DNA of 31,393 bases, from the NCBI GenBank assembly GCA_044237845.1, contig JBIIEL010000024.1, positions 1 through 31,393 on the forward strand, written 5' to 3'. This DNA comes from QFOX01 sp044237845. Its GTDB lineage: Bacteria; Pseudomonadota; Alphaproteobacteria; Rickettsiales; UBA3002. Each line of letters opens with the position of its first letter. Position 1 is the stretch's first letter. The notes below the pieces were generated by a model that did no database searches, had not been told where the DNA came from, and worked only from the letters and a program-made list of their open reading frames with translations. A program made the translations under genes and the position numbers. Shown here one piece after another: positions 1 through 7,172 of this stretch.

Positions 1-873
1 GCTTTTCACCTCTCCTGATATTTCAATGTCACCCTTGTCTAATAGTATTATAAATAATTCTCTTGCTAGTCTAGTGCTTGCATAGGCCGCGTTATAGTTA
101 TAGGGGGTGCTATAGGTGTCTTTTTCGGGAGAATATCGGAACGGAACGATGCTCGCAGCGAGCGCATACAGCGCATTATTTGCCTCTTGTCCGTCTGCGC
201 CGAGGAGTGCTGCTATTTCTTCGAACCGCTCTTTGAGCCTACCTGTGGCTTCATAATAGTATTTACCTTCCGTGATTTCGCCCATTTCGTTTAGTGCCTG
301 GAGCACAGTCATTTGGCGTTTAACCTCAACCTCGACGGGATATGTTCCTGAGTAAAGAGACCAGACGCCCTCAATTCTATCGGTCTTATCACAGTAAGAT
401 AGGTCGCCCTTGAACCATTGCTCTGGGAGAGTCATTTTCTGTATAACATAGTTAATGAGCAGCTCAGTATCATCGCTTCCTGACACGCCTTTGCGTTTAG
501 CAATATCAACGGCATCTCTTCGTATTTTTTCTCCGATGAGCGGCTGCAGCGATTCGCCTGGCTGGAAATAGTCGTATGGGGGCCACGTTGCCACATTCGC
601 GCACGCAGAGAATTTCCCTTCATCATGCCCAAATGCGATGGCAGGATTTTCAATCTGTGTCAGGAAGCTCAGTACCTCTTTTTGATCTGCATCGAGCTGG
701 CTGATATCTTTTTTTGCCTTCGCTGGAGGATAGCTCCAATCAATTTTATTAGCCGCATAATCCATCGCGTTTTCGCGCAGCGATGGCTTTGTTGTGTAGC
801 CGCCTTGCGCTAGAATCTTTGTCACTTTCGGAGTGAGCGATTCAAGCGAGTCTAATATAATTTGCGGTGCCAT
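1..873 (-). CDS. Hypothetical protein, 3' end beyond the left edge
   Basis: An uninterrupted minus-strand reading frame of 291 codons runs from the ATG at 871-873 to the first base of the window without a stop, so the C-terminus is missing. A good Shine-Dalgarno (AGGAGA) lies just upstream of the ATG. The product starts MAPQIILDSLESLTPK and is mainly hydrophilic. It has no signal peptide, no obvious membrane segment and no motif I recognise. The codon pattern is regular along its whole length, and the N-terminal half is rich in Asp, Lys and Gln. It is transcribed divergently from nothing nearby; dusB ends about 95 bp upstream on the same strand. A Pho-box-like promoter at 904-948 points at it. 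Function is unknown. That it is a real gene rests on length, ribosome site and promoter. Confidence 0.75.
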   Translation of the reverse strand, partial: MAPQIILDSLESLTPKVTKILAQGGYTTKPSLRENAMDYAANKIDWSYPPAKAKKDISQLDADQKEVLSFLTQIENPAIAFGHDEGKFSACANVATWPPYDYFQPGESLQPLIGEKIRRDAVDIAKRKGVSGSDDTELLINYVIQKMTLPEQWFKGDLSYCDKTDRIEGVWSLYSGTYPVEVEVKRQMTVLQALNEMGEITEGKYYYEATGRLKERFEEIAALLGADGQEANNALYALAASIVPFRYSPEKDTYSTPYNYNAAYASTRLARELFIILLDKGDIEISGEVKS

Positions 874-903
874 ATTTTCTCCTATTCCTATGATTGAGGC
901 CGC

Positions 904-948
904 AGAATAGCAGATGGATGTAAGAGAAATATGACAGTTTTATGAAGA
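904..948 (-). promoter_or_regulatory. Pho-box-like promoter of the gene at 1-873
   Basis: Read on the minus strand there are three 11-bp units, TCTTCATAAAA, CTGTCATATTT and CTCTTACATCC. Six bases later comes a -10-like TATTCT, about 30 bp before the start codon. The first two units match the direct-repeat structure of PhoB boxes (CTGTCAT plus a 4-bp A/T spacer). No good -35 is present, as expected of PhoB-activated promoters. The same layout occurs at three other places in this window. Assignment to PhoB is inference from the motif. Confidence 0.6.
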
Positions 949-967
949 TTTGAGAAGAGTGGGCAAC

Positions 968-2014
968 CTACTCACTCGCCTCAATCTTCTCCGTCACCCG
1001 GGTGGTGTAGCCCTTGTCGAGCAGGCCGTCATAGAAGCTGCGGATGGTTTCTTTCACGAGGTTCGGGTCGGTGAGGCGGTTGACATTCTGGCGGTATTCC
1101 GCCCCGGAATGGAGGCCCGACGAATACCAGCCGATATGTTTACGCGCCACGCGCACGCCGTTCACGGTGCCGTAGAGATTCAGGATTTCTTCGTAATGGT
1201 TGAGCACAATATCGCGCTGCGCGGCCAGCGATGGCTCCTCCACGTGGATGCCTTTGAGATGCGCGCAGGCCTGCGCCACAAACCACGGGCGGCCATAGGA
1301 ACCGCGGCCGATCATCACCCCATCTGCGCCACTTTCCGCGAGCGCGCGGTCAACATCCGCGAGGCTCGTGATGTCGCCGTTGACGATCACCGGCAGGCGC
1401 ACCGCGTCTTTCACACTGCGCACAAAGCCCCAATCCGCGCTGCCCTTATACATCTGGCAGCGCGTGCGGCCGTGGATGGTGATGAGCTTGATCCCCACAT
1501 CCTCGGCGATTTTGGCGAGCTTCGGCGCGTTGAGGGAGTTATGGTCCCACCCCATGCGCATTTTCAGGGTGACGGGGATTCGCACCGCCTTCGCGGTCGC
1601 TTCCAGAATCCGCGCGGCGAGGCCTTCCTCGCGCATCAGCGCGCTGCCCGCCATGCCGTTGACCACCTTTTTCACCGGGCAGCCGAAATTGATGTCGATG
1701 ATATCCGCCCCGCGCTCTTCGTTGAGGCGCGCGGCCTCGGCCATAATTTCCGGGTCGCAGCCCGCGAGCTGCACGGAAAATGGCCGCTCCGTGACGGGGG
1801 ATTGCGCCATGCGCAGCGCGTTGCGCGTCTCGAGCACCACGGCTTTGCTGGCGATCATCTCGCTCACCACCAGCCCCGCGCCGAAGCTTTTCACGAGCTG
1901 GCGAAACGGCAAATCGCTCACCCCCGTCATCGGCGCGAGAATGGCGTTCTCGGTGAGTGTAATGTCACCAATGCGGATGGGCGGCAGTTCGCGGCGCTGT
2001 GCGGGGTTTTCCAT
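968..2014 (-). CDS. dusB: tRNA-dihydrouridine synthase DusB
   Basis: FMN-dependent enzyme that reduces uridine to dihydrouridine in the D loop of tRNA, using NADPH. The 348-aa product has the Dus TIM-barrel signatures. These are LAPMTGVSDLPFR near residues 26-38, the phosphate/FMN region DINFGCPVKK near 107-116 with the conserved active-site Cys at about 112, and the later segments KMRMGW, IHGRTR and NGDI. The C-terminal RKHIGWY helix is typical of DusB. A longer frame runs upstream to 2323, but the extra N-terminus has no family similarity and overlaps the toxin gene, so the ATG at 2014 was chosen. In many alphaproteobacteria dusB precedes ntrBC; here it does not. Confidence 0.95.
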   Translation of the reverse strand: MENPAQRRELPPIRIGDITLTENAILAPMTGVSDLPFRQLVKSFGAGLVVSEMIASKAVVLETRNALRMAQSPVTERPFSVQLAGCDPEIMAEAARLNEERGADIIDINFGCPVKKVVNGMAGSALMREEGLAARILEATAKAVRIPVTLKMRMGWDHNSLNAPKLAKIAEDVGIKLITIHGRTRCQMYKGSADWGFVRSVKDAVRLPVIVNGDITSLADVDRALAESGADGVMIGRGSYGRPWFVAQACAHLKGIHVEEPSLAAQRDIVLNHYEEILNLYGTVNGVRVARKHIGWYSSGLHSGAEYRQNVNRLTDPNLVKETIRSFYDGLLDKGYTTRVTEKIEASE

Positions 2015-2078
2015 AGGCCGGGGCTTATAGCCTAGGCCGCGGGTGGGGGCAAGGGGGATGGTTTCATACTGAATCCGA

Positions 2079-2103
2079 TATAATATGCTTGCATAAGTAT
2101 ATT
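2079..2103 (+). promoter_or_regulatory. Promoter and palindromic operator of the toxin-antitoxin operon
   Basis: A perfect -10 (TATAAT, 2079-2084) runs into a 22-bp imperfect palindrome at 2082-2103, with arms AATATGCTT and AAGTATATT and a 4-bp centre. TCCGATATAA is repeated on either side, near 2074 and 2107. A palindrome over the -10 is what autorepression by the HTH antitoxin would need. The operator role is inference. Confidence 0.5.
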
Positions 2104-2147
2104 GGTTCCGATATAAATGCACAGAAGGATTTGATGGGGAGAGAGAT

Positions 2148-2492
2148 GTGAAACAACTGGTGTGGATTGGCTCCTCACGCCGCGATGTGCGCGAGTTCCC
2201 GGAGGTGGTGAAAGACCATCTCGGCGGCGCGTTGCAGGTGGCGCAGTTCGGCGGAAAGCACCCGGACGCCAAACCTTGGAAGGGACTTGGCGGGGTGATG
2301 GAGATCGTCAGCCGCTTCGACAAAAATACCTACCGCGCGGTCTATGCGGTGAATCTGGGCGATGTGCTTTATGTGCTGCACGCGTTTCAGAAGAAATCGA
2401 AGAGTGGCATCGCCACGCCGCAGGAAGAAATCGCGGTTATCAAGGCGCGTTATAAACAAGCGGTGGAATTGAGCAAAGGGAGAATAGCATGA
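2148..2492 (+). CDS. RelE/HigB-type toxin (phage Gp49-like, DUF891)
   Basis: A 114-aa protein of the phage-derived Gp49-like/HigB family in the RelE/ParE superfamily; characterised members are ribosome-dependent mRNA interferases. Family hallmarks visible are the N-terminal WIGSSRRDVREFP, the central AKPWKGLGGVMEIV, then RAVYAV and DVLYVLHAFQKKSKSGIATP (Lys-rich and basic), and a helical end with the I..A..RY pattern. The start is GTG at 2148, with a GGGGAGAG ribosome site; the ATG two bases earlier is followed directly by a stop. Its 3' end overlaps the antitoxin start by four bases (ATGA), indicating translational coupling. The toxin-first order is the HigBA arrangement. Confidence 0.88.
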   Translation: MKQLVWIGSSRRDVREFPEVVKDHLGGALQVAQFGGKHPDAKPWKGLGGVMEIVSRFDKNTYRAVYAVNLGDVLYVLHAFQKKSKSGIATPQEEIAVIKARYKQAVELSKGRIA

Positions 2493-2815
2493 AAAAAACA
2501 ACGACATATGAAGTGAGCAGCGGCAATGTCTTCGCCGATCTCGGTTTGGCAAACGCGAAGGAGCGGCAGGTGAAAGTGCAGCTGGCGATGATTATCGCCG
2601 ATTTGCTCAAGCGCCGTAAACTGTCGCAGAAAGAGGCGGCGAAGCTGCTCGGCACCACGCAGCCACGCGTCTCGAGCATTGTGCGCTTTACGCTGAAAGA
2701 AATCTCGCTCGAGAAGCTGATGGAGTTTCTCACCCGGCTCGATCAGGATGTTGAAATTGCCGTGCGCCGCAAACCCCGCGCCCGCGCCGGTGGCGAGGTG
2801 AGTGTGGTGGTGTGA
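2489..2815 (+). CDS. XRE-family antitoxin
   Basis: A 108-aa helix-turn-helix antitoxin that should neutralise the upstream toxin and repress the operon. The HTH lies around residues 35-80: IIADLLKRRKLSQKEAAKLL followed by GTTQPRVSSI as recognition helix, then the SLEKLMEFLTRLDQDVEI segment typical of the HigA-2/COG5606 group paired with Gp49-like toxins. The C-terminus is basic (RRKPRARAGG). The start codon overlaps the toxin stop. The pair sits between dusB and ispDF with no transposase or integrase beside it, so it is a stand-alone chromosomal module. Confidence 0.88.
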   Translation: MKKTTTYEVSSGNVFADLGLANAKERQVKVQLAMIIADLLKRRKLSQKEAAKLLGTTQPRVSSIVRFTLKEISLEKLMEFLTRLDQDVEIAVRRKPRARAGGEVSVVV

Positions 2816-2849
2816 TTATTCCTGCTTTCGCGGGGAGACTTGGTTATTT

Positions 2850-3206
2850 TTAAATCTGGTTATCTGATGCTAGCCTAAAGTCTTTGACCTTAGGTGATTG
2901 AATATTGATGGCATCTCCGTAAGTGCTAGCTCTATCAAGTTTGATTTCATTAGGGCCTTTTTGAATCTTTGCTTGAATGATTTGTAGTGCAATTAATTCA
3001 CTAAGCTCGTTGGGTAACCCATTATTATAAATGCCATGACTGTCTTGATGCTTTTTAGTCTCTTCCTTCAAATGTAGAATTTCTTTATTGAGGTATTTGA
3101 CTGCGTCCTTTTTATGAATAACACAGTCATTTTTTCCATCTGCGCCATCCAGTTGTATTAAAAGTTTTTTTTGTTCATCTGTCATTTTCTCAAATTTATT
3201 GGTCAT
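2850..3206 (-). CDS. Small hypothetical protein under a Pho-box-like promoter
   Basis: A 118-aa, highly charged, soluble protein (MTNKFEKMTDEQKKLLIQLD...) with a predicted helical middle (NKEILHLKEETKKHQ) that could form a short coiled coil. No signal peptide, membrane segment, cysteine pair or known motif is visible. The ATG at 3206 is preceded by AAGGAG at normal spacing. Base composition is clearly more A+T rich than the flanking dusB and ispDF, suggesting a recently acquired or fast-evolving gene. It converges with the antitoxin gene, leaving 34 bp between the stops. A Pho-box-like promoter lies at 3254-3299. Function unknown. Confidence 0.7.
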   Translation of the reverse strand: MTNKFEKMTDEQKKLLIQLDGADGKNDCVIHKKDAVKYLNKEILHLKEETKKHQDSHGIYNNGLPNELSELIALQIIQAKIQKGPNEIKLDRASTYGDAINIQSPKVKDFRLASDNQI

Positions 3207-3253
3207 TACTTTATACTCCTTTGGGGTTTATTTTAGGTTAGTCAACAGTTCTG

Positions 3254-3299
3254 ACTATAGCAAAAAAATGCAACAAGAAGTGTGACAGTTTTGTGAAGA
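3254..3299 (-). promoter_or_regulatory. Pho-box-like promoter of the gene at 2850-3206
   Basis: Read on the minus strand there are three 11-bp units, TCTTCACAAAA, CTGTCACACTT and CTTGTTGCATT. Seven bases later comes -10 TATAGT, about 48 bp before the ATG. The first 22 bp are nearly the same as the copy at 904-948. TATAGT is also the -10 of the classical E. coli phoA promoter. This is the best formed of the four copies. Confidence 0.65.
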
Positions 3300-3345
3300 T
3301 TGCACGGTTCCTACCTTGCGGCGGCTAGAATATTGATTTATAGTG

Positions 3346-4512
3346 ATGTTTATGATGAACCAACCCCGCATATACGCCCTCATCGTCGCCGCTGGAACGG
3401 GTAGCCGTGCCGGGGGGGAGCTGCCGAAGCAGTATCACGCGCTGGGTGGGCGGGCGATGCTGCGCCATAGTGTGGAGGCGCTGCTGCACCATCACGCCAT
3501 CGCGGGGGTGCAGGTGGTGATTCACCCGGAGCATTACGATCTTTACGCGCAGTCGGTCGATGGGCTGGCGCTGCTGCCGCAGGTCTATGGCGGGTCGGAG
3601 CGGAGCGATTCCGTGCGCGCGGGGCTGAACGCACTCGCCCCCCACCAGCCGGATTATGTGCTGATTCACGATGCCGCGCGGCCGTTTTTATCGCATGCGG
3701 TGCTCGATGCAATCATCGCCAAATTATCGCCCCACCACGCCGTGGCCCCGGCGCTGGCGGCGGCGGATACGCTGCGTCGCCACGTGGCGGGTGGTTGGGA
3801 GGAAATCCCGCGCGCGGGGGTGATGCGCATCCAGACGCCGCAGGCATTTCCGTTTGAGGCGCTGAAGAAAATTTATGCGCAGGGCGCCGCCACCGACGAT
3901 GCCGCGCTGTGGCTTGCTGCCGGGTTCGCGCTCGACTATGTTATGGGCAGTGAGGAGTTGCGCAAAGTGACGACAGCAGAAGATATCGCATGGGCTGAGA
4001 AACGTTTTGCCTCGACCCGCAGGGTCGTGGTGGGGATGGGCTATGATGTGCACGCGCTGGTGCCCGCAGGCGAGGAGGGGGTGATCCGCCTCGGCGGGGT
4101 GGAGATCGCGAACGCGCATAAGCTGCACGGCCATTCGGATGCGGATGTGGTGCTGCATGCGATTGTCGACGCGCTGCTCGGCACGGTGGCGGAGGGCGAT
4201 ATCGGCAGCCATTTTTCGCCGAGTGATGCGCGCTGGAAAGGCGCGAATTCGCGTGTGTTTATGGAAGAGGCGCGGGCGCGCGTGGCGGCGCATGGCGGGG
4301 TGATCTCGCATGTGGATGTGACGATTATCGCCGAGCGGCCGAAGGTGGCGCCGCATCGCGATGCCATGCGCGCGGCGATTGCGGCGATGCTGCATGTGCC
4401 GATCGCGCGCGTGAGTGTGAAGGCGACGACGACCGAAAAACTCGGCTTCACCGGCCGCGAAGAAGGCATCGCGTGTCAGGCCGTCGCCACCGTTTCACTG
4501 CCGGAGATGTAA
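3346..4512 (+). CDS. ispDF: Bifunctional IspD/IspF, MEP isoprenoid pathway
   Basis: A fused enzyme of the non-mevalonate pathway. The N-terminal domain (about residues 1-225) is MEP cytidylyltransferase, with ALIVAAGTGSR and PKQY binding CTP, then HDAARP and IQTPQAF. The C-terminal domain (about 230-388) is 2-C-methyl-D-erythritol 2,4-cyclodiphosphate synthase, with the metal-binding GYDVH, LHGHSDADVVLHAIVDALLG, GDIGSHFSPSD and KATTTEKLGFTGREEGIA. Fused ispDF is common in alphaproteobacteria, and ispE-encoded steps act between the two activities. Several starts are possible (GTG 3343, ATG 3346, 3352 or 3355) and no clear Shine-Dalgarno decides between them; true initiation may be a few codons downstream. 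It heads an operon with pgpA two bases away. Confidence 0.95.
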   Translation: MFMMNQPRIYALIVAAGTGSRAGGELPKQYHALGGRAMLRHSVEALLHHHAIAGVQVVIHPEHYDLYAQSVDGLALLPQVYGGSERSDSVRAGLNALAPHQPDYVLIHDAARPFLSHAVLDAIIAKLSPHHAVAPALAAADTLRRHVAGGWEEIPRAGVMRIQTPQAFPFEALKKIYAQGAATDDAALWLAAGFALDYVMGSEELRKVTTAEDIAWAEKRFASTRRVVVGMGYDVHALVPAGEEGVIRLGGVEIANAHKLHGHSDADVVLHAIVDALLGTVAEGDIGSHFSPSDARWKGANSRVFMEEARARVAAHGGVISHVDVTIIAERPKVAPHRDAMRAAIAAMLHVPIARVSVKATTTEKLGFTGREEGIACQAVATVSLPEM

Positions 4513-4513
4513 C

Positions 4514-5050
4514 ATGAGCAAACGCACACTCGCCACGATGTATGGGGTTGGCCTCAGCAAATTCGCGCCGGGGACGATGGGCTCGCTGGTTGCGGCGCTG
4601 CTGGCGTATCCGCTGCTGATGCAGGCCGATGGCTGGCGCTGGTTGCTGCTCGGTGCGGCGCTGCTCACGGTGCTTGGCACGCTGAGTGCGGAGCGTTACA
4701 TGAAATCGCAGAAAACGCATCACGACCCGAGCGAGATTGTGGTGGATGAATGGGCGGGGCAGTGGCTGACCTACGCGATTTTCCCGGCCTATACGGTGTG
4801 GATTGGCGAGGGTGACCCCTCGGGCATGATGCTCGCCACGGAGCAGCAGATTCTGACGCATCTCATCGCTGGGTTTGTGCTGTTCCGCCTGTTCGATATT
4901 GTAAAGCCGTGGCCGATCTCGCTGGTCGATCGTAAGGTCAAGGGCGGCTTCGGGGTGATGGTCGATGATCTGGTTGCTGCCATTCCTGCTGCCTGCGCAT
5001 TGTTCGCGGTCGATAGTTATGTGCTCGTCGCCACGCGCGGGTTTGTATAA
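4514..5050 (+). CDS. pgpA: Phosphatidylglycerophosphatase A
   Basis: A 178-aa inner-membrane enzyme that dephosphorylates phosphatidylglycerol phosphate to phosphatidylglycerol. Family motifs are all present: KFAPGTMGSL near residues 16-25, HHDPSEIVVDEWAGQ near 69-83 containing the conserved acidic metal-binding residues, FRLFDIVKPWPI, and the C-terminal KGGFGVMVDDLVA. Hydrophobic stretches near 22-38 and 44-60 and in the C-terminal half are likely membrane segments. It starts one base after the ispDF stop and ends directly against the pncC start, so the three genes are almost certainly co-transcribed. Confidence 0.94.
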   Translation: MSKRTLATMYGVGLSKFAPGTMGSLVAALLAYPLLMQADGWRWLLLGAALLTVLGTLSAERYMKSQKTHHDPSEIVVDEWAGQWLTYAIFPAYTVWIGEGDPSGMMLATEQQILTHLIAGFVLFRLFDIVKPWPISLVDRKVKGGFGVMVDDLVAAIPAACALFAVDSYVLVATRGFV

Positions 5051-5542
5051 ATGTTCACGCCTGAACTTCTCCGCACTGCCGAAATTATCCTGCAATCCGC
5101 GCGTCAGCGGCGGATGGTGCTGGCGGCGGCGGAGTCCTGCACCGGTGGATTACTTTCGGCACTGCTCACCGAAATTCCCGGCAGTTCGGATGTATTTACG
5201 CATGGGTTCATTACCTATGCCAACGCGGCAAAAACGGGGATGATCGGCGTGGATGCATCGCTGATTAAAACCCATGGCGCGGTGAGTGAGCTGGTCGCTA
5301 TCGCTATGGCCGAAGGCGCGCTGCGCGCCGCAGGGGCAGATATTTCGATTGCGGTCACGGGCATCGCGGGCCCGGGTGGAGCAACGGCGAGCAAGTCCGT
5401 GGGGCTGGTGCATATTGCAAGTGGACATAAAAGTTTTACTACGCTTCACACGCAGTGTGTGTTCTCAGGAAATCGTGCAGAGGTTCGGCTTCAGGCCGTT
5501 AGCTCGGCACTGGGCTTGTTGCAGCATCAGTTTTGCCGTTGA
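5051..5542 (+). CDS. pncC: Nicotinamide-nucleotide amidohydrolase (CinA C-terminal domain)
   Basis: A 163-aa stand-alone CinA C-terminal domain, which deamidates nicotinamide mononucleotide to nicotinate mononucleotide in pyridine-nucleotide salvage. Signatures are AAESCTGGLLSALLTEIPGSS (residues about 26-46, containing the catalytic Ser), GFITYANAAKTGMIGV, GAVSE.VA.AMAEGAL, and AVTGIAGPGG. The COG1058 N-terminal domain of full-length CinA is absent, which is usual in proteobacteria. Its ATG immediately follows the pgpA stop. Co-location of pgpA and cinA/pncC is common in alphaproteobacteria. The last 25 residues are less conserved. Confidence 0.92.
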   Translation: MFTPELLRTAEIILQSARQRRMVLAAAESCTGGLLSALLTEIPGSSDVFTHGFITYANAAKTGMIGVDASLIKTHGAVSELVAIAMAEGALRAAGADISIAVTGIAGPGGATASKSVGLVHIASGHKSFTTLHTQCVFSGNRAEVRLQAVSSALGLLQHQFCR

Positions 5543-5552
5543 GCGCCGCGAG

Positions 5553-5704
5553 CCCTCACCCTAAAAATGCAAAGGGCATTTTTAGACCTCTCCCGGTGGG
5601 AGAGGTTACCGAGTGTGCTTTGCCATTTGAGTGTAAGAGGTGACGCAGAGCAACCTCTCCCATCGGGAGAGGTCGGAATCATTTTTCATGATTCCGGGTG
5701 AGGG
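5553..5704. repeat. 152-bp palindromic intergenic element between pncC and glmU
   Basis: The element is bounded by CCCTCACCC (5553-5561) and its exact reverse complement GGGTGAGGG (5696-5704). Inside are a hairpin AAAAATGC-AAAG-GGCATTTTT near 5563-5582, two near-identical stem-loops of the type ACCTCTCCC..GGGAGAGGT (near 5590-5608 and 5652-5672), and a further GGAATCAT/ATGATTCC stem near 5674-5695. It lies between convergent genes and could act as a bidirectional terminator. The nested composition looks like a mobile or dispersed REP-type repeat, not a simple terminator. Confidence 0.7.
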
Positions 5705-5721
5705 CTATAGCGCGCCAGATT

Positions 5722-7086
5722 TTATTTCTTCAACTTCTCCGCCTTCGCACGAAACCCTGCGGCCCATTTTTCCTTCTGCTCCTGACGGCTGCGGGCGAGG
5801 CCGAGTGCATCGGCGGCGACATCTTCGGTGATGACGGAGCCTGCCGCGATCATCGCGCCGTTGCCGATGGTGACGGGGGCGACGAGCGCGCTGTTGCTGC
5901 CAACAAAAACACCGCGGCCAATGTCGGTTTTGTATTTGTTATAACCGTCGTAATTACAGGTGATGGTGCCCGCGCCGATATTGGCTTCGACGCCCACGCG
6001 CGCATCGCCGATATAGCTGAGATGGCTGATTTTCGCGCCTTCCTCGATACTGCTTTTTTTGATTTCGACGAAGTTGCCGATCTTCACGTCCTCACCCAGA
6101 ACGGTGCCGGGGCGTAGCCGCGCGAAGGGGCCGACCGTTGCATTGACACCGATCGTTGCGCCCTCGATATGTGAAAATGCTTTGATATGTGCGCCACTGG
6201 CGATGCGCACGCCGGGGCCGAAAAACACGTTCGGTTCGATCAGCACATCCGGCTCGATGAGCGTATCGAGCGCAAAAAATACGCTGTCCGGGTCGATCAG
6301 CGTCACGCCCGCTTCCATATGTTTCTGCCGCGCGCGGTATTGGAAAATCGCTTCGGCGACGGCGAGCTCACTGCGCGAATTCACGCCGAGCACTTCGTCT
6401 TCATCCGCCTCCACCGCGACGGCACGATGGCCAGAAGCGCGGGCAAGCGCGACCACATCGGTGAGGTAATATTCCTTCTTCGCGTTGTCGTTTTTCACCT
6501 GTGCGAGCAGCTTCCAGGCGAGGCTGCCGCGCAGCGCCATGACACCGGAATTGCACAGTTCAATCGCGAGTTCGTCCTCGTTTGCATCCTTCGCTTCGAC
6601 AATGCGTTCGAGCTGCCCATCATCCCCCAGCACGAGGCGGCCATAGGCGCCCGCGTCTTCTGGAATAAACCCGAGCACAGCGACGGCGCATTGCTTGTCG
6701 TCATCCAGCGCGGCGAGCAGTTGGCCGATACTTTCGGGCGTCAGCAGCGGTGTGTCACCGTAGAGAATCAGCAGGTTGCCTTCGAGTTCACCAAGCGCCG
6801 AGCGCCCTGCCAGCACCGCATGCGCGGTGCCGAGCTGTTCTTTTTGAATCCCAACGTCGATGTCGCCACCGGCGGCGCGGGCAGCTTCGGCGACGTCTTC
6901 CATCCCCGGTGCGGTGACGAGCGCAATCGGCGCGCAGCCCACATCCAGCGCTTGATACACACTATGCGCGACCATGGGAAAGCCAGCGACCTCATGCATC
7001 ACCTTCGGCAGGCGCGATTTCATGCGGGTGCCCTTGCCCGCAGCAAGAATGAGCGCAGCAACAGGGGTGGGATCGGGATTAGCCAT
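5722..7086 (-). CDS. glmU: Bifunctional GlmU, UDP-GlcNAc synthesis
   Basis: A 454-aa cytoplasmic enzyme that acetylates glucosamine-1-phosphate and then transfers UMP to form UDP-N-acetylglucosamine, precursor of peptidoglycan and lipopolysaccharide. The N-terminal uridyltransferase domain has LILAAGKGTRMKSRLPKVMH (about residues 12-31), QLGTAHAV and LYGDTPLL. The C-terminal half (about 250-454) is a left-handed beta-helix of hexapeptide repeats, ending in the acetyltransferase signatures GNFVEIKKSSIEEGAKISHL and GAGTITCNYDGYNKYKT. The start at 7086 has a GAGG ribosome site; the longer frame to 7140 adds residues unlike the family. Usual length for the family. Confidence 0.96.
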   Translation of the reverse strand: MANPDPTPVAALILAAGKGTRMKSRLPKVMHEVAGFPMVAHSVYQALDVGCAPIALVTAPGMEDVAEAARAAGGDIDVGIQKEQLGTAHAVLAGRSALGELEGNLLILYGDTPLLTPESIGQLLAALDDDKQCAVAVLGFIPEDAGAYGRLVLGDDGQLERIVEAKDANEDELAIELCNSGVMALRGSLAWKLLAQVKNDNAKKEYYLTDVVALARASGHRAVAVEADEDEVLGVNSRSELAVAEAIFQYRARQKHMEAGVTLIDPDSVFFALDTLIEPDVLIEPNVFFGPGVRIASGAHIKAFSHIEGATIGVNATVGPFARLRPGTVLGEDVKIGNFVEIKKSSIEEGAKISHLSYIGDARVGVEANIGAGTITCNYDGYNKYKTDIGRGVFVGSNSALVAPVTIGNGAMIAAGSVITEDVAADALGLARSRQEQKEKWAAGFRAKAEKLKK

Positions 7087-7172
7087 GAAAACCTCGTGAA
7101 TTGTTGGCGCGATGATGTTATGAAGAGTGCGGATAGTCAAGGGCGCTTCGCGCCAATATCGGGAGAGCGGTT

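Noticed and set aside
432..653. Short minus-strand frame near the left edge
   Set aside because: It lies out of frame inside the much longer open frame 1-873, which has the ribosome site and promoter.
950..2035. Long plus-strand frame opposite dusB
   Set aside because: It is the antisense shadow of dusB in G+C-rich codons, with His/Arg-rich translation, no ribosome site and no family similarity. The same applies to 10211-11251 opposite dnaX and 6187-7233 opposite glmU.
2015..2323. N-terminal extension of dusB
   Set aside because: The extra residues are unlike any Dus protein and overlap the toxin gene and its promoter on the other strand.
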